DNA from: Thermoleophilia bacterium
Lineage (GTDB): Bacteria > Actinomycetota > Thermoleophilia > Gaiellales > Gaiellaceae
DNA length: 10,890 bases
NCBI GenBank assembly: GCA_025934335.1
Contig: JAICYG010000085.1
Span: 1-10,890 of the forward strand
Direction: 5' to 3'
In this document: positions 1 to 6,999 of the stretch, one piece after another
Numbering within the stretch: the stretch's first letter is position 1
Layout: each line of letters opens with the position of its first letter
Position numbers and translations under genes: made by a program
Notes under the pieces: model-generated
Databases searched by the model: none
What the model was told of the DNA's origin: nothing
Seen by the model: the letters and a program-made list of their open reading frames with translations, nothing else

Positions 1-1
1 A

Positions 2-715
2 GGCGGCCGCTATCCGCATCAGCTCTCGGGCGGTATGCAGCAGCGCGTTGCACTCGCGCGCGCGCTCGCGATCGAGCCGCGCGTGCTCCTGCTCGACGAG
101 CCGCTCTCGGCGCTCGACGCGAAGGTGCGCGTGCAGCTGCGCGAGGAGATCCGCCGCATCCAGCTCGAGCTCGGGATCACGACGCTCTACGTCACGCACG
201 ATCAGGAGGAGGCGCTTGCCATCTCCGACCACGTCGCGGTCATGTACGGCGGCGTGATCGAGCAGATGGGCACGCCCGCGGAGATGTACACCGCTCCGAA
301 GACGCCCTTCGTCGCGGAGTTCATCGGCACGATGAACCGCCTCGAAGCGCACGTCGTCGACAGCACGGCGGGCGAGGTGGAGCACGCCGGGAAGCGCCTG
401 CACATCGCAGCGGCGCGCGGGCGGCCCTCCGGGGAGCGGGTGCTGATCCTGATCCGCCCCGAGGCGCTCGAGCTGCAGGCGGCGGCGAACGGCGGCAACG
501 GGGGCGACAACACGCTCGCCGCGGAGGTGGTGACGCAGACCTTCCTCGGCCCGGTGACGCGGCTGAAGATGACGGGCGGCCTGATCGCGGACATGTCGAC
601 CGCCCGCGCGTCGGCGCTCCCGGTCGGCGCGAGCGTCGTTGCGCAGGTCCCCACCGACGGCGTTCAGCTGCTGGCGCTGACGGACGAGCTGCCGGACATC
701 GGCGAGGGGACCTAA
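2..715 (+). CDS. ABC transporter ATP-binding protein, PotA/FbpC/CysA type (5' end outside window)
   Basis: This is the C-terminal 237 residues of an ABC importer ATPase; the Walker A half lies before the window. The frame is open from base 2. Visible in order are the signature LSGGMQQRVALARA, Walker B VLLLDEPLSALDAK, the switch histidine in YVTHDQEEA, and the block GVIEQMGTPAEMY followed by FVAEFIGTMN, which is typical of the polyamine, ferric-iron, sulfate and sugar importer ATPases. About 130 residues follow, in the place of the TOBE regulatory domain, with the characteristic IRPEALEL stretch. Substrate cannot be decided: its permeases and binding protein are not in view, and polyamine, iron or a quaternary amine are all possible. 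Its TAA overlaps by four bases the stop of the convergent phosphodiesterase gene, leaving no room for a separate terminator. Confidence 0.93.
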   Translation, partial: GGRYPHQLSGGMQQRVALARALAIEPRVLLLDEPLSALDAKVRVQLREEIRRIQLELGITTLYVTHDQEEALAISDHVAVMYGGVIEQMGTPAEMYTAPKTPFVAEFIGTMNRLEAHVVDSTAGEVEHAGKRLHIAAARGRPSGERVLILIRPEALELQAAANGGNGGDNTLAAEVVTQTFLGPVTRLKMTGGLIADMSTARASALPVGASVVAQVPTDGVQLLALTDELPDIGEGT

Positions 716-1287
716 CCGCCGAGCGCTCGGCGGGCGAGGCGCGGGTCGTCGGTGAAGATCCCCGTCACGCCGAGGTCGCGCAGCTCGCGCATGCGCGCGG
801 GGTCATTGACGGTGTAGACCGTCGCCTCGAGCCCGAGGCGCATCGCGGTCTGGAGCCCGCGGCGTGTCACCCGCTCGTTCTGGAACCCTGCCGCCCAGCC
901 GCCGGCCGCGCGCCTGATCGAGACGCCGAAGCCGACGTGCTGCACCGTCCGCATCCGGGGGCGGAGCCGCCTCGTCTCCTCGATCGCGCGGCGCTGGAAG
1001 CAGACGATCACGTCCTCGTCGTCGAGCAGGCGGAGCACCCGCTCGACAGTGTCGCCGCGCGGGCGCTTCAGCTCGACCATCAGCCCGATCCGGCCGCGGC
1101 AGAGCTCGACCACCTCCGCGAGCGTGGGGTAGTGGCGGCCGCGTCGCGGCGGATCGTGCGTGACCTCGAGCCGGTTCCAGACGTCGAGCTCGACGAAGTC
1201 CGCGCCGCGCTCGATCGCCCGCTCGAATGCGGGCAGCGTGTTCTCCGGCAGCTCGGCGGAGGCGCCGCGGTGAGCGATCACGAGCAC
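712..1287 (-). CDS. Compact glycerophosphodiester phosphodiesterase (GDPD family)
   Basis: A predicted 191-residue enzyme that would hydrolyse glycerophosphodiesters to an alcohol and glycerol 3-phosphate. It begins with IAHRGAS (His6, Arg7 of the active site), then ENTLPAF, then VELDV with the metal-binding pair Glu33 and Asp35, then THD with the second catalytic His44, and VELK near residue 74. The C-terminal VYTVNDPARM and TGIFTDDP are classic GDPD barrel ends. Family members usually have about 230-250 residues; here the segment after THD, normally carrying a longer insertion, is short. No signal peptide is seen, so it is probably cytosolic. GTG at 1287 is chosen because GGAG lies 8 bases upstream; GTG at 1281 would give a tidy GTGA overlap with the HAD stop and is a fair alternative. 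It is translationally coupled to the HAD gene before it. Confidence 0.88.
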   Translation of the reverse strand: MLVIAHRGASAELPENTLPAFERAIERGADFVELDVWNRLEVTHDPPRRGRHYPTLAEVVELCRGRIGLMVELKRPRGDTVERVLRLLDDEDVIVCFQRRAIEETRRLRPRMRTVQHVGFGVSIRRAAGGWAAGFQNERVTRRGLQTAMRLGLEATVYTVNDPARMRELRDLGVTGIFTDDPRLARRALGG

Positions 1288-1910
1288 AGCAACCGCTCCA
1301 CGGTGGCGGCGTCGATGCGCTCGACGAGCGTGTCCGCCTGCGACATGCGTGCCGCGCCGAGGGTCCGCGTCAGCCCGGCGACGCGGGCGCCCGCCGCCTT
1401 CGCGGACGCGACCCCGACGTCGGTGTCCTCGAACACGAGCAGCTCCGGCGGGTCGATCTCCAGTCGCTCCGCCGCGAGCAGATACGGCTGCGGGTCGGGC
1501 TTGCCGCGGGTGACGTCGTCCTGCGAGAGGACGACCGAGAACAGGTCGCGGAGCCCGGAGGAGCGCAGCACCGGCTCGATCTCGTCGCGGAGCGCTGCCG
1601 AGACGAGTGCCACGGGCATCCGGGCGGCGGCCCAGCGAACCGCGGCGCGCACGTCCTCGTCCACCGTCGAGCCGTCGACGACGAGCTCGTTGTAGCGGCG
1701 GACGCGCTCGTTGATCAGCTCCGGGCTCGAGTGTCCCAGCCAGCGTTTGAACATCTCCTCGTCGGTGTGGCCGGCGAGGTGCTCGTAGTACTCGGCGGCG
1801 GTCAACGGGTGGCCGAGCTCGGCGAACAGCTCCTCGTAGACGCGCGCGAGCACCGGCTCGTCGTCCGAGAGCGTCCCGTTGAAGTCGAAGGCAACGGCGC
1901 CGACCTGCAC
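1278..1910 (-). CDS. HAD-superfamily hydrolase (phosphoglycolate phosphatase / beta-phosphoglucomutase-like)
   Basis: A 210-residue HAD protein with an alpha-helical cap of the subfamily I type (about residues 15-85). Motif I is FDFNGTL with nucleophile Asp9; motif II is ALVSAA (Ser104); motif III is the Lys137 of GKPDP; motif IV is FEDTDVGVASAKAAG with Glu161 and Asp162. The usual second Asp of motif I (DxD) is Asn11 here. The likely role is dephosphorylation of a small metabolite, but the substrate cannot be read. The GTG at 1910 is the only good start close to the fold; no clear Shine-Dalgarno sequence precedes it, and the gap to the divergent EamA gene is 23 bases, so a leaderless message is possible. 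Its stop overlaps the start of the phosphodiesterase, so the two are one operon; both act on phosphate esters, which may be coincidence. Confidence 0.87.
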   Translation of the reverse strand: MQVGAVAFDFNGTLSDDEPVLARVYEELFAELGHPLTAAEYYEHLAGHTDEEMFKRWLGHSSPELINERVRRYNELVVDGSTVDEDVRAAVRWAAARMPVALVSAALRDEIEPVLRSSGLRDLFSVVLSQDDVTRGKPDPQPYLLAAERLEIDPPELLVFEDTDVGVASAKAAGARVAGLTRTLGAARMSQADTLVERIDAATVERLLCS

Positions 1911-1933
1911 GTGTGCGAGCGTAACGGCCGCGC

Positions 1934-2749
1934 ATGCCGGCCGCCGCTCTCGCCTTCGCGCTCTCCGCCGCGGTGTTCCACGCGCTCTGGAACCTGCTGC
2001 TCGCGCGGGAGCGCGACGTCGAGGGGGCGACGGCGGTCGCGCTCCTGACGGCGGAGATCGTCTTTCTCCCGCTCGCCGCCGCCGTCTGGCGCGCGGACAT
2101 CGGCGTCTGGCCGTGGCTCGTTGGGAGCGGCGCGTTCGAGCTCGCCTACTTCGCGCTGCTCGCGACCGCCTACCGGCTCGCGCCGCTCTCGGTCGTCTAC
2201 CCGATCGCACGCGGTGGTGCGCCGGTCCTCGTGCTCGTCGCGTCCGCGGCGGCGCTCGGCCACGGGACGAGCGCCTCGCAGGTGGCGGGCGTCGTGCTCG
2301 TCGTCTGCGGCGTGCTGCTCGTGCGCGGCCTCGGGCGTGCGGACCTGGTGGGACTCGCGTGCGGCGTCGCGATCGCGTGCTGCATCGCCGGGTACACGCT
2401 CGTCGACAAGCACGGCATCGAGCACGCGAACCCGATCACGTACCTGGAGCTGTCGATGGCGGTGCCGACCGCGCTCTACGCGGGCGCTGTCGCGCGGGTG
2501 AAGGGAGCGTCCGCGATCCGTTCCGCCGTGCGGCCGGCGCCCGTCGCCGCGGGCGTCGCGACCTTCGTCGCCTACGCGCTCGTGCTCGCCGCGCTCGAGC
2601 GCGCGCCAGCCGCCTCGGTCGCCGCGGTGCGAGAGACGAGCGTGGTCGTCGCCGCCGCCCTCGCCGCGATCGTCCTCAAGGAGCGGGTGACCGCCTGGCG
2701 CTTTGCCGGCGCCTGTTTGGTCGCCGGCGGCATCGCCCTGCTCGCGTAG
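1934..2749 (+). CDS. EamA/DMT-family membrane transporter
   Basis: A 271-residue integral membrane protein made of hydrophobic segments compatible with ten helices in two EamA repeats. Family landmarks are FHALWNLLLAR in the first helix, VVYPIARGGAPV near the end of the first half, and the C-terminal KERVTAWRFAGACLVAGG. DMT transporters export or exchange small metabolites such as amino acids or sugars; the substrate cannot be inferred. Its length is a little below the usual 280-300. The ATG at 1934 places the first helix directly at the N-terminus, as expected; no ribosome binding site is obvious in the 23 bases to the divergent HAD gene. The neighbours give no hint of a shared pathway, although it could serve either flanking unit. 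Confidence 0.9.
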   Translation: MPAAALAFALSAAVFHALWNLLLARERDVEGATAVALLTAEIVFLPLAAAVWRADIGVWPWLVGSGAFELAYFALLATAYRLAPLSVVYPIARGGAPVLVLVASAAALGHGTSASQVAGVVLVVCGVLLVRGLGRADLVGLACGVAIACCIAGYTLVDKHGIEHANPITYLELSMAVPTALYAGAVARVKGASAIRSAVRPAPVAAGVATFVAYALVLAALERAPAASVAAVRETSVVVAAALAAIVLKERVTAWRFAGACLVAGGIALLA

Positions 2750-2751
2750 CC

Positions 2752-2769
2752 CGTCACGTCGTTTGGCGA
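2752..2769 (+). repeat. 18-base direct repeat, copy 1
   Basis: The sequence CGTCACGTCGTTTGGCGA begins 3 bases after the EamA stop and recurs exactly at 2849-2866. Its role is unknown: it could be a protein binding site or a relic of a local duplication. Confidence 0.7.
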
Positions 2770-2774
2770 CGGGA

Positions 2775-2789
2775 GCGGCGCCGCGCCGC
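2775..2789 (+). terminator. Possible weak terminator hairpin after EamA gene
   Basis: GCGGCG and CGCCGC (2775-2780, 2784-2789) can pair around a three-base loop, 25 bases beyond the EamA stop. A second small inverted repeat, CCGCTCC/GGAGCGG, is centred at 2806. Neither is followed by a run of T, and such hairpins are common by chance in GC-rich DNA, so this is only a suggestion. Confidence 0.25.
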
Positions 2790-2848
2790 CCCGCTTACCC
2801 GCTCCTGGAGCGGTGGACGGCCTACCTGTGTACAGTTCGTCACACTCT

Positions 2849-2866
2849 CGTCACGTCGTTTGGCGA
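2849..2866 (+). repeat. 18-base direct repeat, copy 2
   Basis: Identical to 2752-2769, 97 bases downstream. A further CGTCAC lies just before it at 2838-2843. Both copies are in the spacer between the convergent ends of the EamA gene and the betaine transport operon. Confidence 0.7.
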
Positions 2867-2904
2867 GGGGACGTGGCCGTTTGGGACGCCGCGGGCGAGA
2901 GAGC

Positions 2905-2932
2905 CGGCGGGGCGCCCGGAGGCGCCCCGCCG
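2905..2932 (-). terminator. Strong GC hairpin ending the fhs-betaine transport operon
   Basis: CGGCGGGGCGCC (2905-2916) and its exact complement GGCGCCCCGCCG (2921-2932) form a 12-base-pair stem with a four-base loop. The stem begins 24 bases beyond the TAA of the binding-protein gene on the minus strand. There is no clear run of T after it on either strand, so it may slow polymerase or protect the transcript end rather than act as a classic intrinsic terminator. It can serve both convergent transcripts. Confidence 0.6.
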
Positions 2933-2956
2933 ACAAGAGCCGTCAGAACGTCTCGG

Positions 2957-3940
2957 TTACTTCCCGAGCCACTTGTTGACGGCCGACATGTGCGACTTCA
3001 CGTACTTCTCGGCCGCCTTCTGCGCATCCATGTGCTCGCCGGCGATCCAGCTCGAGACCAGGTTCTGGTCCGAGTTCGACGGCCACTTGAACCGCTTCAG
3101 CACGGCGACTGCGGGCGAGCCGCTCTTCACGAACTTCGAGCTGAACACCTTCTCGAGCGGATACGACGAGTAGGCGCACCGGAAGTCCTTCAGCGGCGCC
3201 TTCACGGTGCCGTCGTCCTGGCAGCTCTTCATCCGCGCCGGCAGCTTCACCTCGACGAGGTCGAACTCCGCGTTCCGGTACTCCGGAGTCCACCAGTACA
3301 TGATCACCGGCTTCTTCTGGGCGATCAGCTGGCTGAAGCGCGCCACCTCGGCCGTCTCCGCGCCGACCGTCACGTGCTTCAGCTTCAGGCCCAGCGCCTG
3401 GATGAGCTGCGTGTCCTTCTGCTCGTAGGAGGGGTCACCGCCGAGGAACATGCCCTGCGGCGCCTCGGGCGACGCGAACACGCTCTCGTGGCCCTTCAGG
3501 CCCTTCCACGTCTTGAACGACGGGTACTTCTTGAGCAGGTACCGCGGGATGAACCAGCCGATGTGGCCGGTCAGCCCGTTGGAGCCCTCGAGCACCACGC
3601 TCTTCTGCTTCGTGGCGTACTGCTTGTACTGCGCCACGTGCTGCCAGTCCTCGAGCACCGCGTCGACCTTGCCCTGCGCCATCGCCTGGTAGACGGGGAT
3701 CTCGGCGATGTCGGTCACCTTCACCTTGCAGCCGAGGTACTTCTCCAGCACGTACTTGGCGACGTACGTGTTGGCGGTCGAGCCGGTCCACGCCTGCTCG
3801 TTCAGCGTGACGGTGCCGCAGTTCGCCTTCGCCGCGGTCGTCCTCGCGGTCGCCGTGCCCGCGACGAGAACCGCGAGACCTGCAAGAGCCGCCGCCGCCA
3901 CGATCAGGCGCGCCGGACGACCCCACAGACGCTTCCTCAT
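2957..3940 (-). CDS. Glycine betaine/choline-type ABC transporter substrate-binding protein (ProX/OpuAC family)
   Basis: A 327-residue secreted binding protein that would capture a quaternary or methylated amine and deliver it to the neighbouring permease. Residues 1 to about 32 are a signal peptide: basic MRKRLWGRPAR, a hydrophobic core, then AGTATA. No lipobox cysteine is present. Mature-protein aromatic residues suitable for a cation cage are Trp51 (NEQAWTGS), Trp99 (LEDWQH), Trp129 (HIGWFIP) and Trp216-Trp217 (MYWWTPEY), matching the Trp-rich ligand box of this family. Cys240 and Cys255 are close enough for a disulfide. It is the last gene of the operon, 38 bases after the permease, and has its own excellent ribosome binding site, which would favour high expression. 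The exact ligand (glycine betaine, choline, dimethylglycine) is inference. Confidence 0.93.
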   Translation of the reverse strand: MRKRLWGRPARLIVAAAALAGLAVLVAGTATARTTAAKANCGTVTLNEQAWTGSTANTYVAKYVLEKYLGCKVKVTDIAEIPVYQAMAQGKVDAVLEDWQHVAQYKQYATKQKSVVLEGSNGLTGHIGWFIPRYLLKKYPSFKTWKGLKGHESVFASPEAPQGMFLGGDPSYEQKDTQLIQALGLKLKHVTVGAETAEVARFSQLIAQKKPVIMYWWTPEYRNAEFDLVEVKLPARMKSCQDDGTVKAPLKDFRCAYSSYPLEKVFSSKFVKSGSPAVAVLKRFKWPSNSDQNLVSSWIAGEHMDAQKAAEKYVKSHMSAVNKWLGK

Positions 3941-3948
3941 GCCACCCT

Positions 3949-3955
3949 CCTCCTT
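3949..3955 (-). promoter_or_regulatory. Strong ribosome binding site of the binding-protein gene
   Basis: AAGGAGG on the minus strand, 8 bases before the ATG at 3940. It is the best Shine-Dalgarno sequence in the operon and fixes this start; it suggests the binding protein is made in excess over permease and ATPase. Confidence 0.85.
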
Positions 3956-3978
3956 GTGAGCCGAATTACCGTCCACGA

Positions 3979-5961
3979 TCAACCCTGTCCTCCCTTCGCC
4001 GTGCCCCGGTTGCCTCTCGTCACCCGGTCGAGGGCGATGCCCATCGCGAGAATCGCGATCGACGCGACCACGCCGATGCCGAACTGCCCACGCTGCAGCC
4101 CCGCTGCCACCGCGTAGCCGAGCGCGCCCGAGCCCACGAGCCCGGCGATCACGACGACGGCGAGGACCATGATCAGCCCCTGGTTGATCCCGAGCATGAT
4201 CGCGTCGCGCGCCAGCGGGATCTTGACCTTCACCAGGACCTGAAGGCGGGTCGCGCCGAACGCGCCCGCGGCCTCGACTGCGGGCGGCGCCACGTCGCGG
4301 ACGCCGCGCTCGACGAGCCGGACGACCACCGGGAACGCGTACAGCACGGAGGCGATCAGGCCCGGCACGTACGAGATCGGGAACACGTAGACGAACGGGA
4401 TCACGTACACGAGCTGCGGCAGCGTCTGGAGGATGTCGTTGATCGGCCGCACGACCCGGCTCACCCGGTTGCTCTCGGCTGCGAGCACGCCGAGCACGAT
4501 CCCGAGGACGACCGCGATCGCAGTCGCGACGAGCACCTGCGAGAACGTGTCCATCGCGTCGCGCCATTCGCCGATCGCGCCGATCAGCGCGAACATCAGC
4601 GCCGTCGTCGCCGCCGGCCGGATCCCGCTGAGGATGAACGCGATCGCGGTCAGGCCGGCCAGCGTCACGAACCACGGCGTCTCGACGAGGAAGGTGTCGA
4701 GCGGCTGCAACAGGTGGGCGACCAGGAACGTGCCGAGCGGGTTCGTGATCTCGTTGAACAGGAACGTGGTCGGCTTCTGCACGTAGTCGAGGACGCTCTG
4801 GACGCGCGCCAGCAGCCAGTCCTGCGCCGTCCAGCGCGAGTAGGCGGCACCGGCCGAGAATGCGTGACCGAGCGCTGCCGTCACCGCGATCGCCGCGAGC
4901 GCGGCCACGGTCGCGACTCGCGCCCGCTTTCGGCCCGCGACATCGAGATGCCGCCGCGCGGGGTCGGTCCGCTCCGCGATCGCCTCGGTGACGCGGTCGA
5001 GCGCGATCGCCATCACGACGATTGCCGCGCCGGCGAGGATCGCGAGCGCCGGATTCGAGTTGAGCCCGTTCGTCACCGGGGCGCCGAGGCCGCCCTCGGT
5101 ATTGATCAGCCCCGCGATCACGACCATCGAGAGCGCGAACAGGATCGTCTGGTTCACCGAGAGGAGCAGCAGCCGGCGCGCGAGCGGCAGCTGCACCTTC
5201 CAGAGGAGCTGGCGTCCCGTCGACCCGATCGCCGTCGCCGCCTCGACGGTGTTCGCCGGCACGCTGCGGATGCCGAGCGACGTGATGCGCACGGCGGGCG
5301 GCACGGAGTAGACCATCGTCGTGATCACCGCGGCCGCGGGCCCGACGGAGAAGAAGATCACGACCGGCATCAGGTACGCGAATGCCGGGACGATCTGCAT
5401 CGCGTCGAGCACCGGCGTGATCATCCGCTCGAACCGGTCGGAGCGGCCGGCCAGCACCCCGAGAGGGACGCCGACGAGCAGCGAGAGCGCGACCGCTACG
5501 AGCATCAGCGCGAGCGTCTGCATGCTCTCGTCCCAGAGCCCGAGCGTCGCGAACGCGGCGAAGCTCGCGACCATGATCGCCGCAGCACGCCGGCCCCCGA
5601 AGCGAAGCGAGAGCAGGCCGCCCAGCACCGTCGTGGCCGGCCACGTGAGCCACTTCGAGAGCAGGTGGTAGAGCCAGCGGACGAGCGCGTCGAGCGCGCT
5701 CGAGATGCCGTGGATCACGCGGTAGACGATGCTCGGGTGCGTCTTGTCGCCCTCCGCCGCGAGCCAGTTCTGCATGTTGTCGAGGTAGTGGGTGAGCGAA
5801 TGCCAGACGAGCGAGTTCGGCCAGGTCAGCGTGCGCGACAGCGTCAGGTGGCAGATCACCATCACCGCGACGATCGCGGCGACGAGCGTCGTGCGGCTGC
5901 GCCACCACGGCCGATGGGAGAAGACGGCGGCGGGCGCGGCGGCGATGCTCGAGGCGGCCAT
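3979..5961 (-). CDS. Fused tandem ProW-like ABC permease, glycine betaine type
   Basis: A 660-residue membrane protein made of two ProW/OpuAB-type permease domains in one chain. The first domain spans about residues 110-330 and the second about 430-650. Each has the cytoplasmic EAA loop that docks the ATPase: VEAATAIGSTG...KVQLPLA (239-261) and VEAAGAFGATR...KVKIPLA (562-584). Each also has IRSVPANT or VRDVAPPA before it and an ending ALDRVT. Before each domain there is an extra hydrophobic, aromatic segment (WLTWPATT; WFVTLAG). Ordinary permeases of the family have a single domain of about 210-350 residues and dimerise, so one copy of this protein could form the whole pore. It starts 8 bases after the ATPase stop, with no convincing Shine-Dalgarno sequence, so coupling to the gene before it is likely. 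Confidence 0.93.
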   Translation of the reverse strand: MAASSIAAAPAAVFSHRPWWRSRTTLVAAIVAVMVICHLTLSRTLTWPNSLVWHSLTHYLDNMQNWLAAEGDKTHPSIVYRVIHGISSALDALVRWLYHLLSKWLTWPATTVLGGLLSLRFGGRRAAAIMVASFAAFATLGLWDESMQTLALMLVAVALSLLVGVPLGVLAGRSDRFERMITPVLDAMQIVPAFAYLMPVVIFFSVGPAAAVITTMVYSVPPAVRITSLGIRSVPANTVEAATAIGSTGRQLLWKVQLPLARRLLLLSVNQTILFALSMVVIAGLINTEGGLGAPVTNGLNSNPALAILAGAAIVVMAIALDRVTEAIAERTDPARRHLDVAGRKRARVATVAALAAIAVTAALGHAFSAGAAYSRWTAQDWLLARVQSVLDYVQKPTTFLFNEITNPLGTFLVAHLLQPLDTFLVETPWFVTLAGLTAIAFILSGIRPAATTALMFALIGAIGEWRDAMDTFSQVLVATAIAVVLGIVLGVLAAESNRVSRVVRPINDILQTLPQLVYVIPFVYVFPISYVPGLIASVLYAFPVVVRLVERGVRDVAPPAVEAAGAFGATRLQVLVKVKIPLARDAIMLGINQGLIMVLAVVVIAGLVGSGALGYAVAAGLQRGQFGIGVVASIAILAMGIALDRVTRGNRGTAKGGQG

Positions 5962-5969
5962 GCCGGCGG

Positions 5970-6932
5970 CTAGTCGCCTTCGCCGGCGATCGCGCGCAGA
6001 ACCGCCTCGCGGTCGACGACGCCGACGACGCGATCGCCCTCGGTCGCGAGCACCGGCTGCTCGCTGTTCGCGAGGCGCGGGACGACGTCGCGGACGGTCG
6101 TGGTCACGGGCACGCGCGGCGCGTCGAGCCGTTCGCCGTCAACCGGCGGCCGCATGATCCAGCGCAAGGTCAGCACGTGGCTGCGGGGGATGTCGCGGAT
6201 GAAGTTCGCGACGTAGTCGTCGGCCGGTGAGCCGACGAGATCCTCGGGCTCGCCGAGCTGGACGATGCGGCCGTCGCGCATGATCGCGATCCGGTCGCCG
6301 AGCCGCAGCGCCTCCGGCAGGTCGTGCGTGATGAAGACCATCGTCTTGCCGGTCTCGTGCTGCAGGCGGATCACCTCGTCCTGCATGTCGCGCCGGATCA
6401 GCGGGTCGAGCGCGCTGAACGGCTCGTCGTAGAGCATCACCTTCGGGTCGACCGCGAACGCCCGCGCGAGCCCGACGCGCTGCTGCATGCCGCCCGAGAG
6501 CTCGTCCGGGAACTGGCTTGCGGCATCCTCGAGCCCGACCAGCTTCAGCACCTCGGCGGCGCGGGCGTGCCGCTCCGACTTGGCCACACCCTGGACCTCG
6601 AGGCCGAACGCGACGTTGTCGAGGACGGTGCGGTGGGCGAGCAGGCCGAAGTGCTGGAAGACCATCGACGACGTGTGTCGACGCAGCCGGAGCAGCTGCT
6701 CGCGCGACGCCGCTGTGACGTCGTGCCCGTCGATCTCGACTCGCCCTGCCGTCGGCTCGATCAACCGGATCAGCGTGCGCACGAGCGTCGACTTCCCCGA
6801 GCCCGAGAGGCCCATCACGACGAACACCTCGCCGGGGCGCACGTCGAACGAGACGTCCCGGACCGCGGCGACGCAGCCCGTCTTCGCACGGAGCTCCGAC
6901 CTTGGCAGGTCGACGTCGGGCGTGCCGATCAC
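5970..6932 (-). CDS. Glycine betaine ABC transporter ATP-binding protein (ProV/OpuAA-like, CBS remnant); start unresolved
   Basis: The ATPase that drives the adjacent fused permease. It carries Walker A GLSGSGKST, Q-loop VFQHFGLL, signature LSGGMQQRVGLARA, Walker B VMLYDEPFSALDP and switch FITHDLPEA. The last 70 residues resemble part of a CBS domain (VTTTVRDVVPRL, VVGVVDREAVLRAI), as in ProV, where this region senses ionic strength. The coordinates given use the first usual start codon, GTG at 6932 (320 residues), but ProV-like sequence clearly continues upstream (IRAEGIWKIFG, coding from 6980), including the first beta strand. No ATG, GTG or TTG exists in frame between 6932 and 7266. A TCG at 7013-7011 lies 6 bases after GGGGAG, exactly where a start is expected, and would give 347 residues overlapping fhs by 14 bases. 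Function is certain in outline; only the start is open. Confidence 0.92.
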   Translation of the reverse strand: MIGTPDVDLPRSELRAKTGCVAAVRDVSFDVRPGEVFVVMGLSGSGKSTLVRTLIRLIEPTAGRVEIDGHDVTAASREQLLRLRRHTSSMVFQHFGLLAHRTVLDNVAFGLEVQGVAKSERHARAAEVLKLVGLEDAASQFPDELSGGMQQRVGLARAFAVDPKVMLYDEPFSALDPLIRRDMQDEVIRLQHETGKTMVFITHDLPEALRLGDRIAIMRDGRIVQLGEPEDLVGSPADDYVANFIRDIPRSHVLTLRWIMRPPVDGERLDAPRVPVTTTVRDVVPRLANSEQPVLATEGDRVVGVVDREAVLRAIAGEGD

Positions 6933-6999
6933 CTTCTCGGCGTTGCGCCCGAAGATCTTCCAGATGCCCTCGGCCCGGATGAGCGGCCGGCCGTTGCCG

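Noticed and set aside
2750..2956. Searched as a possible CRISPR array or small RNA gene because of its repeats
   Set aside because: There are only two repeat copies with a 79-base gap, no regular spacing and no cas genes; the hairpin is explained by the ends of two convergent transcripts.
2813..4117. A 434-codon plus-strand frame through the spacer and over the binding-protein gene
   Set aside because: Most of it is antisense to the binding-protein gene; it has no family motif and its start lies between the direct repeats without a ribosome binding site.
3941..5908. The binding-protein frame stays open far upstream, giving a 983-codon minus-strand frame
   Set aside because: The upstream part overlaps the permease in another frame and is Arg-rich nonsense; a strong AAGGAGG site and a signal peptide fix the true start at 3940.
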